DNA of 64,000 nt, taken from positions 62,001 through 126,000 of the forward strand of contig NZ_BPQO01000014.1 in the NCBI RefSeq assembly GCF_022179285.1. The letters are read 5' to 3'. Of the stretch, positions 9,872-18,014 are shown in pieces. The position numbers and the translations under genes were made by a program. Numbering within the stretch: position 1 is the stretch's first letter; the number at the start of each line of letters is the position of its first letter. The DNA is from Methylobacterium hispanicum. Its GTDB lineage: Bacteria > Pseudomonadota > Alphaproteobacteria > Rhizobiales > Beijerinckiaceae. Under the pieces are notes generated by a model. The model was not told the origin of the DNA and did no database searches. It saw only the letters and a list, made by a program, of their open reading frames with translations.

Positions 9872-10384
9872 TCAGGCGGCCTGCGTCTGGCGGACGGCGC
9901 GGCGCCGCTTCGGTGCCTCGGCGACGGGGGCGGGCTCGGATACCGACGGGGACGACGCCTCGGGCTCCGGCGCCCGGCGCCGCTGCTGGCCGAGGCCGAG
10001 GGCGCGGGCGAGTTCCGAGCGCTGCTCGGAGTAGCTCGCGCTCGTCATCGGATAGTCCCGCGGCAGGCCCCACTTCTCGCGGTAGGCCTCGGGGGTCAGG
10101 CCCCGCAGGGTGAGGTGGCGGCGCAGCGTCTTGTAGGGCTTGCCGTCCTCGAAGCTGACGAGGTGCTCGTGCGTGATCGAGCGGCGGATCTCCTGCGGCG
10201 TCGGCTTCGGCGGTCCGGCGTCGGCCGTATCGCTGCGTCCGACAAGGCCCGACAGGGCCGCGTGCACCGTGCCGAGCAGGTTCGGCAGATCGCCGCTCTG
10301 GGCGTGGTTGTTGCTGACATAGGCGGAGACGATCTCCGCGGCGAGCGCGAGGAGGCGTGTCGTGTCAATCTCAGGTTCTGTCAT
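9872..10384 (-). CDS. mucR: Ros/MucR-family transcriptional regulator lacking most zinc ligands
   Basis: 170 residues. The Ros/MucR DNA-binding region runs from about residue 68 to 125, with LRRHLTLRGLTPEAYREKWG and LPRDYPM strongly conserved. In Ros the zinc is held by Cys-x2-Cys-x9-His-x4-His. Here the aligned positions are Ser77, Asp80, His90 and Gly95, so most ligands are gone. Zinc-less homologues are known in Mesorhizobium loti and still bind DNA. Family members bind AT-rich sites and control exopolysaccharide, motility and their own promoter. A basic, Pro-rich tail (RRRAP to PKRRRAVRQ) follows. A good sigma70-like promoter lies about 75 bp upstream. Confidence 0.87.
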   Translation of the reverse strand: MTEPEIDTTRLLALAAEIVSAYVSNNHAQSGDLPNLLGTVHAALSGLVGRSDTADAGPPKPTPQEIRRSITHEHLVSFEDGKPYKTLRRHLTLRGLTPEAYREKWGLPRDYPMTSASYSEQRSELARALGLGQQRRRAPEPEASSPSVSEPAPVAEAPKRRRAVRQTQAA

Positions 10385-10457
10385 GTCGCGATGTCCCGCC
10401 TTCTGGTCTGTTCAGATCACCGCAGACCGAAAGTCCCGTTTCGCCGTTCGGCGTGGC

Positions 10458-10486
10458 GATACAATCCAATCCGCCGTAAGCGTCAA
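10458..10486 (-). promoter_or_regulatory. predicted sigma70-type promoter of the mucR-like gene
   Basis: On the minus strand, TTGACG (10486-10481) and TGTATC (10463-10458) are separated by 17 bp, about 75 bp upstream of the mucR start codon. The surrounding DNA is unusually AT-rich for the window (gtgaaaacttcaatcgta just upstream), which would suit autoregulation by a MucR-type protein. The -10 is imperfect. Confidence 0.5.
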
Positions 10487-10710
10487 GTGAAAACTTCAAT
10501 CGTACGTAGCAAAATGCGTCCGAGTCGGTTCTGATCATCGTCGGATCTGAGATCTATGAGCGAATTTTGCTCATTCTGCCCGCGCCGGCTGCGGCGCCGG
10601 GCGACAACTGCACCGCCCGCGCGGCGTACCTCATCCAGCGCTCGGCCGTCCCGCCGGCGGGCCGCGGATGCTCGCCGCGGCGGCGGTGTGCGGACATGCC
10701 GACGCGCGCA
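10487..10710. other. intergenic region between mucR and argC, no gene seen
   Basis: This stretch has an AT-richer half next to mucR, including the imperfect palindrome gagcgaattttgctc (10557-10571), and a GC-rich half with no credible ORF. The palindrome is about 70 bp upstream of the mucR -35 and could be an upstream regulatory site. I see no RNA gene in it. Confidence 0.4.
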
Positions 10711-10740
10711 GGCCCGGCGCCCCTGCGGGGGCGCCGGGCC
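10711..10740 (-). terminator. hairpin downstream of argC
   Basis: Perfect 13-bp stem (ggcccggcgcccc/ggggcgccgggcc) with loop tgcg, 42 bp past the argC stop codon. There is no T-run after it on the minus strand, so it may be an intrinsic terminator of the GC-rich type, or only a 3'-end stabiliser. Confidence 0.5.
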
Positions 10741-10781
10741 TTGAGAGGGCCTGCTTGTCGGAGGGGCTTGCGGGTGACGGC

Positions 10782-11729
10782 TCAGCCGTCGAGGCCGAGC
10801 ATCAGCCCGATATTCTGCACGGCGGCGCCCGAGGCGCCCTTGCCGAGATTGTCCAGCCGCGCCACCAGCACCGCTTGGGCGTGCGTGTCCGAGCCGAAGA
10901 CGCGCAGTTCCAGCCGGTCGGTGTCGTTGAGCGCCTCCGGCGCGATGCGCTCGCGGTGCCCGCCCTCCTCGGCGCCCGTCACCACGCGCACGAGCGCGCG
11001 TTCGGCGTACCAGTCGGCGAGCGCGGCCTCGAGATCGCCCGCCGCGGGTCGGCTCGGCAGCGCCTCGAGATGGAGCGGGATACTCACCAGCATGCCCTGG
11101 CGGAAGTTGCCGACCGAGGGGATGAAGATGGGGCGGCGGGTCAGGCCGCAATAGGTCTGCGTCTCCGGCAGGTGCTTGTGGCCGAAGCCGAGGCCGTAGA
11201 GCAGGAAGGGCTCGGCCTCGCCCGCCTCGTAGCGCTCGATCATGCCCTTGCCGCCGCCGCTGTAGCCGCTGACCGCGTTGATGCTGATCGGGAAATCCGC
11301 CGGGATCAGGCCGCCCTCGACGAGCGGGCGCAGGAGCGCGATGGCGCCCGTGGGATAGCAGCCCGGGTTGGCGACGCGCCGTGCCGCGGCGATCACCCGA
11401 TCCTGCGCGCGGGTGAGTTCGGGGAAGCCGTAGGCCCAGCCCGGGCTGACCCGGTGGGCGGTGCTGGCATCGAGGATCTTCGGACCGCCCTCCGGCAGAC
11501 CGTCGGCGAGCGCCACGGTCTCCTTCGCGGCGTCGTCGGGCAGGCACAGGACGACGAGATCGACCTCCGCCAGGAGCGCGCGCTTGACCGCGGCGTCCTT
11601 GCGGCTCTCGTGCGGGATGCTGCGGAGCTCGACCCGGCCGTCGCGCTCCAGGCGTTCGCGGATGCCGAGGCCCGTCGTGCCCGCCTCGCCATCGATGAAG
11701 ACCGTCGGCCGCGCGCCCGCATTCGCCAT
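10782..11729 (-). CDS. argC: N-acetyl-gamma-glutamyl-phosphate reductase (type 2)
   Basis: 315 residues, the shorter type-2 form (type 1 is about 345). The N-terminal NADP-binding segment is [11 protein letters not shown]; catalytic Cys124 is in ANPGCYPTG; the His of GFGHKHLPE is the expected general base. It catalyses the third step of arginine synthesis, reducing N-acetylglutamyl phosphate to the semialdehyde. I chose the ATG giving [12 protein letters not shown], because the frame upstream adds only 13 unlikely residues. argG is in this window too, but 31 kb away and unlinked. It is flanked by the EcfG-promoter gene, which diverges from it. Confidence 0.92.
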   Translation of the reverse strand: MANAGARPTVFIDGEAGTTGLGIRERLERDGRVELRSIPHESRKDAAVKRALLAEVDLVVLCLPDDAAKETVALADGLPEGGPKILDASTAHRVSPGWAYGFPELTRAQDRVIAAARRVANPGCYPTGAIALLRPLVEGGLIPADFPISINAVSGYSGGGKGMIERYEAGEAEPFLLYGLGFGHKHLPETQTYCGLTRRPIFIPSVGNFRQGMLVSIPLHLEALPSRPAAGDLEAALADWYAERALVRVVTGAEEGGHRERIAPEALNDTDRLELRVFGSDTHAQAVLVARLDNLGKGASGAAVQNIGLMLGLDG

Positions 11730-11857
11730 GGCAGTGGATTCTCCCGAAGCCGCGGGCGCCGGATGCAACCGCTGCGCCGCGGGAGGTGGCCGGTCACCGC
11801 CGCCGTGTCAATGGAGGTTGCGTGACGGTCGCCGTCCACAGGCCCCGCAATGGCGCT

Positions 11858-11883
11858 GGAACATGAGTTCCGGGCCGCCTGTT
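11858..11883 (+). promoter_or_regulatory. predicted EcfG-type (general stress) promoter
   Basis: GGAAC (11858-11862) and tGTT (11880-11883) are 17 bp apart, matching the alphaproteobacterial EcfG consensus GGAAC-N16/17-cGTT in all but one base. Transcription would start near 11890, about 23 bases before the ATG of the DUF5872-like gene. This also argues against the longer reading frame that begins inside the promoter. Confidence 0.6.
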
Positions 11884-11912
11884 GTCCGCCAAACCTGATG
11901 GAGCGGACGATC

Positions 11913-12440
11913 ATGTCTGGAACCGCGAAGAAGACCGATCCCAAACTCTGGGAGAAGGTGAAGACCGACGTCACCAAATCGTCGAAGGGTGGCAAGCCCG
12001 GCCAGTGGTCGGCCCGCAAGGCGCAGATGGCCACCGCCGAGTACAAGAAGGAGGGTGGCGGCTACAAAGGCAAGAAGAGCGAGGACAACCACCTCAAGCA
12101 GTGGACCGACGAGGAGTGGGGTACGAAGTCCGGCAAGGAGAGCGGCAAGACCGGCGAGCGCTACCTGCCGAAGAAGGCCCGCGAGAAGCTCACGGACGGC
12201 GAGTACAAGCGCAGTACCGCCAAGAAGCGCGCCGACAGCGCGGAGGGCAAGCAGTTCTCGAAGCAGCCGAAGGACGTGGCCAAGAAGACCGCATCCGCCC
12301 GCAAGACCGGCAAGGCGAGCAAGACCGGCTCAAAATCCGAGACGACGAAGGCCGAACTGATGAAGAAGGCCCGGGCCCAGAACGTCGCCGGCCGCTCGAA
12401 GATGTCCAAGGCCGAGCTGGAGCGGGCGGTCCACGCCTGA
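11913..12440 (+). CDS. Lys-rich DUF5872-like protein with C-terminal SAP/Rho-N-like helix pair
   Basis: 175 residues, very rich in Lys and strongly basic, with no signal peptide. Residues 8-110 contain conserved-looking blocks: KLWEKVKTDVTKSSKGGKPGQWSARK style sequence, YKKEGGGYKG, NHLKQWTDEEWGT and RYLPKKAREKLTDGEY, as I recall for DUF5872. The last 30 residues (TKAELMKKA to KMSKAELERAV) resemble a Rho N-terminal or SAP-type helix-extended-helix fold that binds nucleic acid. A DNA- or RNA-associated stress protein is a reasonable inference. The EcfG-like promoter and a GGAG Shine-Dalgarno about 10 bases upstream fix the start at this ATG. Confidence 0.7.
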   Translation: MSGTAKKTDPKLWEKVKTDVTKSSKGGKPGQWSARKAQMATAEYKKEGGGYKGKKSEDNHLKQWTDEEWGTKSGKESGKTGERYLPKKAREKLTDGEYKRSTAKKRADSAEGKQFSKQPKDVAKKTASARKTGKASKTGSKSETTKAELMKKARAQNVAGRSKMSKAELERAVHA

Positions 12441-12463
12441 GGCGCGCCGGCCTGAAACGAGAA

Positions 12464-12489
12464 AGGGCGGCTCCTCGCGGAGCCGCCCT
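12464..12489. terminator. bidirectional terminator between the DUF5872-like gene and rpsI
   Basis: Perfect 11-bp stem agggcggctcc/ggagccgccct with loop tcgc, lying between two convergent genes. On the minus strand it is followed by tttctcgtttc, a T-rich tract, so it should end the rplM-rpsI transcript efficiently. It can also serve the plus-strand gene. Confidence 0.8.
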
Positions 12490-12515
12490 CGACCGATCCG
12501 GAGACCGGGTGAAAT

Positions 12516-13001
12516 TTAGCGCTTCGAGAACTGGAAGCTGCGGCGGGCCTTGGCGCGGCCGTACTTCTTGCGCTCGACGACGCGGGCGTCGCGGGTGAGG
12601 AAGCCCTCGCGCTTGAGCGGGCCGCGCAGCTCCGGCTCGTAGTAGGTCAGCGCCTTCGAGAGGCCGTGGCGCACCGCGCCGGCCTGGCCCGAGAGGCCGC
12701 CGCCGGCGACCGTGACGACGATGTCGTACTGATCGACCCGGCCCGCGACCTGCAGCGGCTGGCGCAGGATCATGCGCAGCACCGGACGGGCGAAGTAGGT
12801 CTCGACCGGGCGCTTGTTGACCGTGATCTGGCCGGAGCCGGGCTTGATCCAGACGCGGGCGACCGCGTCCTTGCGCTTGCCGGTGGCGTAGGCGCGGCCC
12901 TGCGCGTCCAGCTTCTGGACGTGGACGGGCGCCTCGTTCTGGGCGTCGGAGCCGCCGGCGTTCGACCGGTTGAGATCGGCGAGGGACTGAAGGGTCGCCA
13001 T
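12516..13001 (-). CDS. rpsI: 30S ribosomal protein S9
   Basis: 161 residues. The conserved body [20 protein letters not shown], the [14 protein letters not shown] loop and the C-terminal tail RSFQFSKR, which reaches the P-site tRNA, identify S9. Alphaproteobacterial S9 often has this extra 30-residue N-terminus. The start ATG follows the rplM stop by 2 bp, so the two are one operon as in most bacteria. The frame is open far upstream in rplM, and the family start decides the choice. Confidence 0.97.
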   Translation of the reverse strand: MATLQSLADLNRSNAGGSDAQNEAPVHVQKLDAQGRAYATGKRKDAVARVWIKPGSGQITVNKRPVETYFARPVLRMILRQPLQVAGRVDQYDIVVTVAGGGLSGQAGAVRHGLSKALTYYEPELRGPLKREGFLTRDARVVERKKYGRAKARRSFQFSKR

Positions 13002-13003
13002 GA

Positions 13004-13465
13004 TCAAGCGCTCACGTTCTTGCGGTTGAGGGCGCCGACGTCGAACGTCTGCGGCTGCTGGGCTTCGTGCGGGTGCTGGGCGCCCTTGTAGACGCGCAGG
13101 TTGCCGAGGATCTGGCGGAAGAGCGGGCCGCGCGGCAGCATGCGCTCGACGGCCTTCTCGACGACGCGCTCGGGGAAGCGGCCCTCGAGGATGAACTTGG
13201 CCGTGCGCTCCTTGATGCCGCCCGGGTAGCCCGTGTGGTGGAAGTAGCTCTTCTGGGTGTACTTCCGGCCGGTGAACTTCACCTTGTCGGCGTTGATGAC
13301 GATGACGTTGTCGCCGCAATCGACGTGGGGGGTGTAGGCGGCCTTGTGCTTTCCGCGCAGGCGCATTGCCACGATCGAGGCGAGACGACCCACGACGAGG
13401 CCCTCCGCGTCGATCACGATCCACTTCTTGTCGACGTCGGCGGGCTTCAGCGATGTGGTCTTCAT
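13004..13465 (-). CDS. rplM: 50S ribosomal protein L13
   Basis: 153 residues. Diagnostic stretches are [44 protein letters not shown] and [14 protein letters not shown]13 is an early-assembly protein of the large subunit. I start at ATG giving MKTTSLKP; a TTG two codons earlier is less likely. It is the first gene of the rplM-rpsI operon, with a strong promoter about 70 bp upstream. Confidence 0.97.
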   Translation of the reverse strand: MKTTSLKPADVDKKWIVIDAEGLVVGRLASIVAMRLRGKHKAAYTPHVDCGDNVIVINADKVKFTGRKYTQKSYFHHTGYPGGIKERTAKFILEGRFPERVVEKAVERMLPRGPLFRQILGNLRVYKGAQHPHEAQQPQTFDVGALNRKNVSA

Positions 13466-13539
13466 GGCCAAGTCCCGTGGCGTGAGGGGTTTCGTGAAAA
13501 TGAGGCGCCGCCGCGTGGGGACGCGGCGGCGATGGCGGG

Positions 13540-13568
13540 TGCATAGCGGCAGGCAGGCCCGAGGTCAA
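13540..13568 (-). promoter_or_regulatory. predicted sigma70 promoter of rplM-rpsI
   Basis: Minus-strand TTGACC (13568-13563) and TATGCA (13545-13540) with a 17-bp spacer, the best housekeeping-type promoter in the window. It predicts a leader of about 65-70 nt before rplM. In E. coli L13 regulates its own leader, but I see no obvious mimic here. Further out, GGTATC-ag-GATACC (13628-13641) is a small inverted repeat at the end of the CoA-binding gene. Confidence 0.65.
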
Positions 13569-13655
13569 TGACTTTCTGGGCGTGGATTTTCGAGAAAGTT
13601 CAGTCTCCGAAGTCACTTAGTTATCAAGGTATCAGGATACCGTATGATTCCGCGC

Positions 13656-14210
13656 TCAGGGTCCGCGCGAATCGATCGTCAGCTTCTGCACGCCCTTGGC
13701 GAGCTTCGGCCTGCGGGCGCTGATGATGCGTGAGTTGACGCCGCTCCAGCCGATCTCGCCGGAGAGCCGGCCGTACTCGATCTTCGGGCAGCGGTTCATG
13801 ATCACCGTGAGCCCGCGCGCCTCGGCGCGGGCGGCGGCCGCGTCGTCGCGCACGCCGAGCTGCATCCAGATCACCCGCGGCGGATGCGGCAGGGCCAGCG
13901 CCTCGTCCACCAGCGGGCCGGCCGCCGCGCTGTTGCGGAAGATCTCGACCATGTCGACGGGCTCGGCCAGCTCCGCGAGGCTGGCGACCACGCGGCGTCC
14001 TAGAAGCTCCTGCCCGGCGAGCCCCGGATTGACCGGCGTCACCGCGTAGCCGCGGTCGATCAGGTACTTGAGCACGATCCAGCTCGGCCGCGCCGGGTTC
14101 GCGGAGGCGCCGACGAGCGCGATGCTGCGGGTTTCGCGCAGGATGCGGCGGATCTCGGCGTCGGGGTAGGTGTCGTGGCGGGAGGAGTGAGGATCGGTCG
14201 CTGCGGTCAT
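13656..14210 (-). CDS. CoA-binding (Rossmann) domain protein, YccU-like
   Basis: 184 residues. The fold is read from IALVGASANPARPSW (nucleotide-binding Gly loop), the GYAVTPVNPGLAGQELLG segment, and VIWMQLGVRDDAAAARAEARGLTVIMNRCPKIEYGRL near the C-terminus, the CoA-binding domain of succinyl-CoA synthetase alpha in stand-alone form. The function of stand-alone members is unknown. In related genomes they often sit beside O-acetylhomoserine sulfhydrylase genes, but here the upstream neighbour is only a short antitoxin-like fragment ending 3 bp away in the same frame. Confidence 0.85.
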   Translation of the reverse strand: MTAATDPHSSRHDTYPDAEIRRILRETRSIALVGASANPARPSWIVLKYLIDRGYAVTPVNPGLAGQELLGRRVVASLAELAEPVDMVEIFRNSAAAGPLVDEALALPHPPRVIWMQLGVRDDAAAARAEARGLTVIMNRCPKIEYGRLSGEIGWSGVNSRIISARRPKLAKGVQKLTIDSRGP

Positions 14211-14213
14211 GGA

Positions 14214-14321
14214 CTACCTATCAGGGCGGTACACGCGGTCAGCGCTCCGGTCCGCCGTTCCTTCCACATAGGCGATCGCCTGCCAAAGGCCGCGTCGGAT
14301 GTTGTCGGCAACGGTGCTCAT
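14214..14321 (-). pseudogene. truncated N-terminal fragment of a HigA/XRE-type antitoxin
   Basis: A 35-residue ORF starting MSTVADNIRRGLWQAIAYVEG and ending VYRPDR. The block 'N/DxIxRGLxxAIAYxEGxADxSxYRVxxP' is, from memory, the start of a large family of HTH antitoxin-like regulators. In intact members the helix-turn-helix begins right after the position where this one stops. So it appears to be a 5' remnant, with the HTH part lost. The stop codon lies 3 bp before the CoA-binding gene and in the same frame. It might still be translated as a short upstream ORF. No toxin gene is visible nearby. Confidence 0.45.
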
Positions 14322-14370
14322 GGCGTTCTCTGCTTCGGCGGGTTCACGCATCGCGGGCGGACACCCGCTC

Positions 14371-14560
14371 CGCTCTCCCTCCCCACTCTGCGGGAGAGGG
14401 TGACGGTCGGGACGAAGTCCCGCAGAGAGGGGAGCCCGGTTTCCAGCGCGGGCGCGGCCTTCATGCAGGGCACCGACCCACCTTGAAGCGCTCACCCCTC
14501 TCCCGACCCGGCCTGACGGCCGGCCCACCATCCCCCGCTGAGGGGGGAGGGAGAGCGTGG
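14371..14560. repeat. REPIN-like intergenic repeat, copy A
   Basis: Palindromic units at both ends ([13 protein letters not shown] hairpins such as cgggac-gaa-gtcccg on the left; 14495-14560 on the right) flank a core around 14440-14490. The right unit is nearly identical over 65 bp to 51598-51664, with about three differences. The core (ggccttcatgcagggc and gaagcgctc) also occurs in the other copy but in the opposite orientation. No gene is visible across 14322-14661. Confidence 0.85.
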
Positions 14561-14661
14561 TGGGTGTCCGCAGGCGATGTGTGCAACCGGTCGCTCGAGC
14601 AGGACAGTCAATCCGGAGCGATTCTCGCTCTGTCGTCGCAACCGCTCGAACGGACCCCGCA

Positions 14662-15135
14662 TCAATCGAGGCTGGTCCACCCGGAGAAGCCCTCCAACGG
14701 TTCCTGGTCGTAGCGCGCCATCAGGGCGTCCATCGCGGCCTCGTCGCCGAGGCGATTCGTGGCGGCGAGCTCGGCCAGCCCCTCGAAGAAGCCTTCCCGT
14801 TCCAGGGCGGGGGTGAAGCTCAGGGTGAAGCAGACCGGCGCCTCGCCGCGGTTGGCGAAGGCGTGCGGCTGGCCGGGCGGGATCAGCACGAAGTCGCCGG
14901 GGCCGAGCTCCAGCGTGTGGCCCTCGATCCGCACGGTGAGGCGGCCGGCATGGACCTCGAAGGTCTCGGTGAGCCGGGCGTGGCGGTGGAGGCCGGCGCC
15001 GGGCGAGCGGGGCGCCAGCTCCACCCGGTAGATGCCGAGGGCGTCCCGCGTCGCCCCGCTGCGCGCGAGGTAGTGCACCCGCATGCCCCCGATCGTGACG
15101 TTGGGAGCTCCTCCTGTGCGATAGACCTGACCCAT
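14662..15135 (-). CDS. cupin-domain protein
   Basis: 157 residues. Cupin motif 1 is complete: His50, His52, Glu57 and Gly64 in the order HxH-x4-E-x6-G. Motif 2 has PPGQPHAFAN with His91. These four residues form a 3-His/1-Glu metal site. The C-terminal 50 residues (LEREGFFEGLAELAATNRLGDE) are helical and seen in small stand-alone cupins. Function is open: metal-dependent dioxygenase, isomerase or binding protein. It is downstream of katA on the same strand but separated from it by a strong terminator, so probably has its own promoter. Confidence 0.8.
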   Translation of the reverse strand: MGQVYRTGGAPNVTIGGMRVHYLARSGATRDALGIYRVELAPRSPGAGLHRHARLTETFEVHAGRLTVRIEGHTLELGPGDFVLIPPGQPHAFANRGEAPVCFTLSFTPALEREGFFEGLAELAATNRLGDEAAMDALMARYDQEPLEGFSGWTSLD

Positions 15136-15197
15136 GGCGGCATCTCTCCCGACCGTCGGATCACGATGATGTGGGGCGCTGCCGGGCCAAAAGAAAA

Positions 15198-15223
15198 CCC
15201 CGCGCGGCGGTTGCCGCGCGGGG
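15198..15223 (-). terminator. Rho-independent terminator of katA
   Basis: Perfect 11-bp stem ccccgcgcggc/gccgcgcgggg with loop ggtt, starting 26 bp after the katA stop codon. On the minus strand it is followed by ttttctttt, the best T-tract of any hairpin in the window. Confidence 0.9.
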
Positions 15224-15248
15224 TCGGAGATCCGGACCGATGCCGGTG

Positions 15249-16838
15249 TTACTCGGCGGCGACCTTATGGGCCTGGCTGCCGTCCGTGTAGGTCTCGGGC
15301 GTCAGGCGCTTGCCCGGGGCGGCGCGGCCCGGCAGCGGCGGCAGGGCACGGGCCTTCTCCAGGTCGATGCCCGCGCCCTCGGCGACGCGGCGGCCGTAAT
15401 CCTCGTCCGCGTGGAGGAAGTGCCAGACCATCCGGAGCTGGATGGGCTCGGGGCACTGCTTCATGTCGGCCACGAGGTTGGCGATCAGGTCGTCGCGCTC
15501 CCAATCCTCGAAGGAGCGATAGCGCACGCCCGCCTGGGTGTAGTCGTCCTCGGTGCGCGAGGTCTGGTAGCGGCCGAGATTGCCCGTGACCGGCTGGTGG
15601 TAGTCCTTCGCGGGCTTCGGGGCCTCGCGCAGACCCTCGGCCAGGGTCGAGGGCTCGTAGTTGATGTGCCGGTTGGGGCCGGTGCCGTCGACGCCGTAGG
15701 TCATCTGGCCGTCGCGCTGGTTCGAGTAGACCTTCACGCCGGGCTGCGGCGCGTTGATCGGCAGCTGCAGGTAGTTGGCGCCGACGCGGTAGCGCTGCGT
15801 GTCCGAGTAGGACAGGGTGCGGCCCTGCAGCATCTTGTCGTCCGAGAAGTCGATGCCGTCGACCAGCACGCCCGTGCCGAAGGCCGACTGCTCGACCTCC
15901 GCGAAGAAGTTGTCGGGCACCCGGTCCAGCACCATGCGGCCGCAGGGCAGCAGCGGGAACTGGTCGACCGGCCACAGCTTCGTGTCGTCGAGCGGGTCGA
16001 ACGAGAGGTGGTCGTTCGGGCCGTCCGGCATGATCTGCACCGCGAACTCCCACTCGGGGAAGTTGCCGGCCTGGATGTTGTCGTAGAGGTCGCGCGTGGC
16101 GTGGCCGACATCCTTGCCCTGGATCTCGGCGGCCTGGGCCGAGGTCAGGTTGCGGACGCCCTGCTTCGGGATCCAGTGGAACTTGCAGAGCACCGCCTCG
16201 CCCTGGTCGTTGACCAGCTTGTAGGTGTTGACGCCCGAGCCCTCCATCTCGCGGTAGTTGGCCGGGATGCCCCAGGGCGACTTCAGGTGCGTCACCATGT
16301 GGATCGACTCGGGGTGCTGGGCCACGAAGTCGAAGAAGCGCCACGCCTCCTGGCGGTTCGTCACCGGATCCGGCTTGAACGCGTGGATCATGTCGGGGAA
16401 CTTGATCGCGTCGCGGATGAAGAAGACCTTGAGGTTGTTGCCCACGAGGTCCCAGTTGCCCTCGACGGTCTTGAATTTCACCGCGAAGCCGCGCGGGTCG
16501 CGCTCGGTCTCAGGCGACTCCTTGGCGCCGGCCACCGTCGAGAAGCGCACGAACATCGGCGTCTTCACGCCGGTCTCGTTCAGCACGCGGGCGCGGGTGT
16601 ACTTGGAGGCCGGCTCGTCGCCGATCCGGCCGTAGGCCTCGAAGTAGCCGTGGGCGCCGGCGCCGCGGGCGTGCACCACGCGCTCGGGGATCCGCTCGCG
16701 GTCGAAATGGGTGATCTTCTCGATGAACTGGTAGTTCTCGAGGGTCGCCGGGCCCCGCTCGCCGACCGTGCGCGTGCTCTGGTTGTCACGGACCGGGTGG
16801 CCCTGGCGGGTGGTCAGGATCGGGCGTTGATCGCTCAT
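15249..16838 (-). CDS. katA: monofunctional haem catalase
   Basis: 529 residues, a clade-3-size small-subunit catalase with a slightly extended C-terminus. Active-site His56 in [10 protein letters not shown], Asn128 in [10 protein letters not shown], and proximal haem ligand Tyr344 in [10 protein letters not shown]. It dismutates hydrogen peroxide in the cytoplasm. The gene is divergent from oxyR, with an OxyR-type site between them, so peroxide induction is expected. I chose the ATG preceded by a GGAGAG Shine-Dalgarno about 9 bases upstream; the frame is open further upstream but that segment contains the promoter. Confidence 0.96.
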   Translation of the reverse strand: MSDQRPILTTRQGHPVRDNQSTRTVGERGPATLENYQFIEKITHFDRERIPERVVHARGAGAHGYFEAYGRIGDEPASKYTRARVLNETGVKTPMFVRFSTVAGAKESPETERDPRGFAVKFKTVEGNWDLVGNNLKVFFIRDAIKFPDMIHAFKPDPVTNRQEAWRFFDFVAQHPESIHMVTHLKSPWGIPANYREMEGSGVNTYKLVNDQGEAVLCKFHWIPKQGVRNLTSAQAAEIQGKDVGHATRDLYDNIQAGNFPEWEFAVQIMPDGPNDHLSFDPLDDTKLWPVDQFPLLPCGRMVLDRVPDNFFAEVEQSAFGTGVLVDGIDFSDDKMLQGRTLSYSDTQRYRVGANYLQLPINAPQPGVKVYSNQRDGQMTYGVDGTGPNRHINYEPSTLAEGLREAPKPAKDYHQPVTGNLGRYQTSRTEDDYTQAGVRYRSFEDWERDDLIANLVADMKQCPEPIQLRMVWHFLHADEDYGRRVAEGAGIDLEKARALPPLPGRAAPGKRLTPETYTDGSQAHKVAAE

Positions 16839-16911
16839 GCGTACCGTCTCTCCTCGCAATGAAGGGCTCTGCCGGGCAACGCGGCCAAACTGGAACCGTT
16901 CTGGCGTGGGG

Positions 16912-16939
16912 TTATGAACCCCGCATGACCCCGAGGCAA
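16912..16939 (-). promoter_or_regulatory. predicted katA promoter
   Basis: Minus-strand TTGCCT (16939-16934) and TCATAA (16917-16912), spacer 16 bp. The OxyR-type site at 16962-16976 begins 23 bp upstream of this -35, a placement where an activator could contact RNA polymerase. A GAACcGTTC dyad (around 16893-16901) lies in the leader. Confidence 0.5.
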
Positions 16940-16961
16940 ATGCATCGTCACAAAGGCTGTG

Positions 16962-16976
16962 ATAGACACGATCTAT
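16962..16976. promoter_or_regulatory. OxyR-type binding site (ATAG-N7-CTAT) between katA and oxyR
   Basis: ATAG at 16962-16965 and CTAT at 16973-16976 with a 7-bp spacer exactly match half of the E. coli OxyR tetramer consensus. The last two bases overlap the oxyR start codon (16975-16977), so bound OxyR should repress its own gene while activating katA. The second half-site upstream (atgc-N7-caaa) is poor. Confidence 0.7.
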
Positions 16977-17958
16977 GAACCTCTCCGGCCTGTCGCTGCG
17001 CGACCTCGAATACGTCGTCGCTGTCGCCGAGGAGGGCCATTTCGGCCGCGCGGCGGAACGCTGCAGCGTGAGCCAGCCGACGCTCTCGGTGCAGGTGCGC
17101 AAGCTGGAGACCGCGCTCGGGCTCGTCCTGTTCGAGCGCTCGAACCGGCGCGTCCTCATGACCGCGGCCGGTCAGGTCATCGTGCGGCAGGCCCGCACGG
17201 TGCTGGGCGAGGCCCAGCGCCTCCTGGCCCTCGCCACGGAGGGGCGCGGCGCGCCGCTGACCGGGCGGCTGGTGCTCGCCGCGATCCAGACGCTCGGGCC
17301 CTACTATTTCCCGCTCGTGCTGCGCCTGCTGCGCCAGGAATTCCCGCTGCTCTCGCTGGCGCTCAGCGAGGCGCGCACCGCCGAGATCCTCGACGGCCTG
17401 CGCGACGGGCGCGTCGATGCCGCCCTCGTCTCCCTGCCGGTGCCGACGGGCGGGCTCACCGTCTCGCCGCTCTTCGTGGAGCCGTTCTGGCTGGCCTGCC
17501 CGGCCGAGCACCCGCTCGCCCAGGGCGGCGCCCTGCGGGCGACCGACATCGCCGGGCCCGACCTCCTCCTCCTCGACGAGGGCAATTGCCTGCGCGACCA
17601 GACCGTGGCGGCCTGCGGTGCGGGGAGTTCGGCCGGCCGGCACGCGACGAGCCTCGAGACCCTGCGCTCGATGGTGGCCGCGGGCGCGGGCTACACGCTG
17701 CTGCCGGCGCTCGCCGTGCCGTCGGGGCCTGATCCGAGCGGGCTCACGGTGACGCGCGGCTTCGACGCGGACGGGCCCGGCCGCACCATCGCGCTCGCGT
17801 GGCGGTCGAGCGATCCGCGCGCGGCGGGGCTCGCGCATCTCGCCGCCTTCTTCCGGGCGCACGCGCCGCCCGCCACCGCGGCCTGCCGCGACGACGCGGC
17901 GCCTCCGTCATCCGAGCCGCCCCTGCGCAACCGTGACAGGCGGGCCGAAGCGGTGTAG
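16975..17958 (+). CDS. oxyR: LysR-type peroxide sensor OxyR
   Basis: 327 residues. N-terminal winged helix-turn-helix ([31 protein letters not shown]) and a C-terminal regulatory domain. The two redox cysteines are present with OxyR spacing: Cys205 and Cys214 in [13 protein letters not shown], nine residues apart as in E. coli Cys199/Cys208. Oxidation forms a disulphide that switches on peroxide-defence genes, here most likely katA. There is no clear Shine-Dalgarno, and the start codon overlaps the operator, so translation may be leaderless or weak. The C-terminal 30 residues are longer than usual and probably disordered. Confidence 0.93.
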   Translation: MNLSGLSLRDLEYVVAVAEEGHFGRAAERCSVSQPTLSVQVRKLETALGLVLFERSNRRVLMTAAGQVIVRQARTVLGEAQRLLALATEGRGAPLTGRLVLAAIQTLGPYYFPLVLRLLRQEFPLLSLALSEARTAEILDGLRDGRVDAALVSLPVPTGGLTVSPLFVEPFWLACPAEHPLAQGGALRATDIAGPDLLLLDEGNCLRDQTVAACGAGSSAGRHATSLETLRSMVAAGAGYTLLPALAVPSGPDPSGLTVTRGFDADGPGRTIALAWRSSDPRAAGLAHLAAFFRAHAPPATAACRDDAAPPSSEPPLRNRDRRAEAV

Positions 17959-18014
17959 CGCCACGCTTCACCAGACACCCGGCGCGCCGGGCATCGCGTC
18001 CGGCCGGGATCGCC

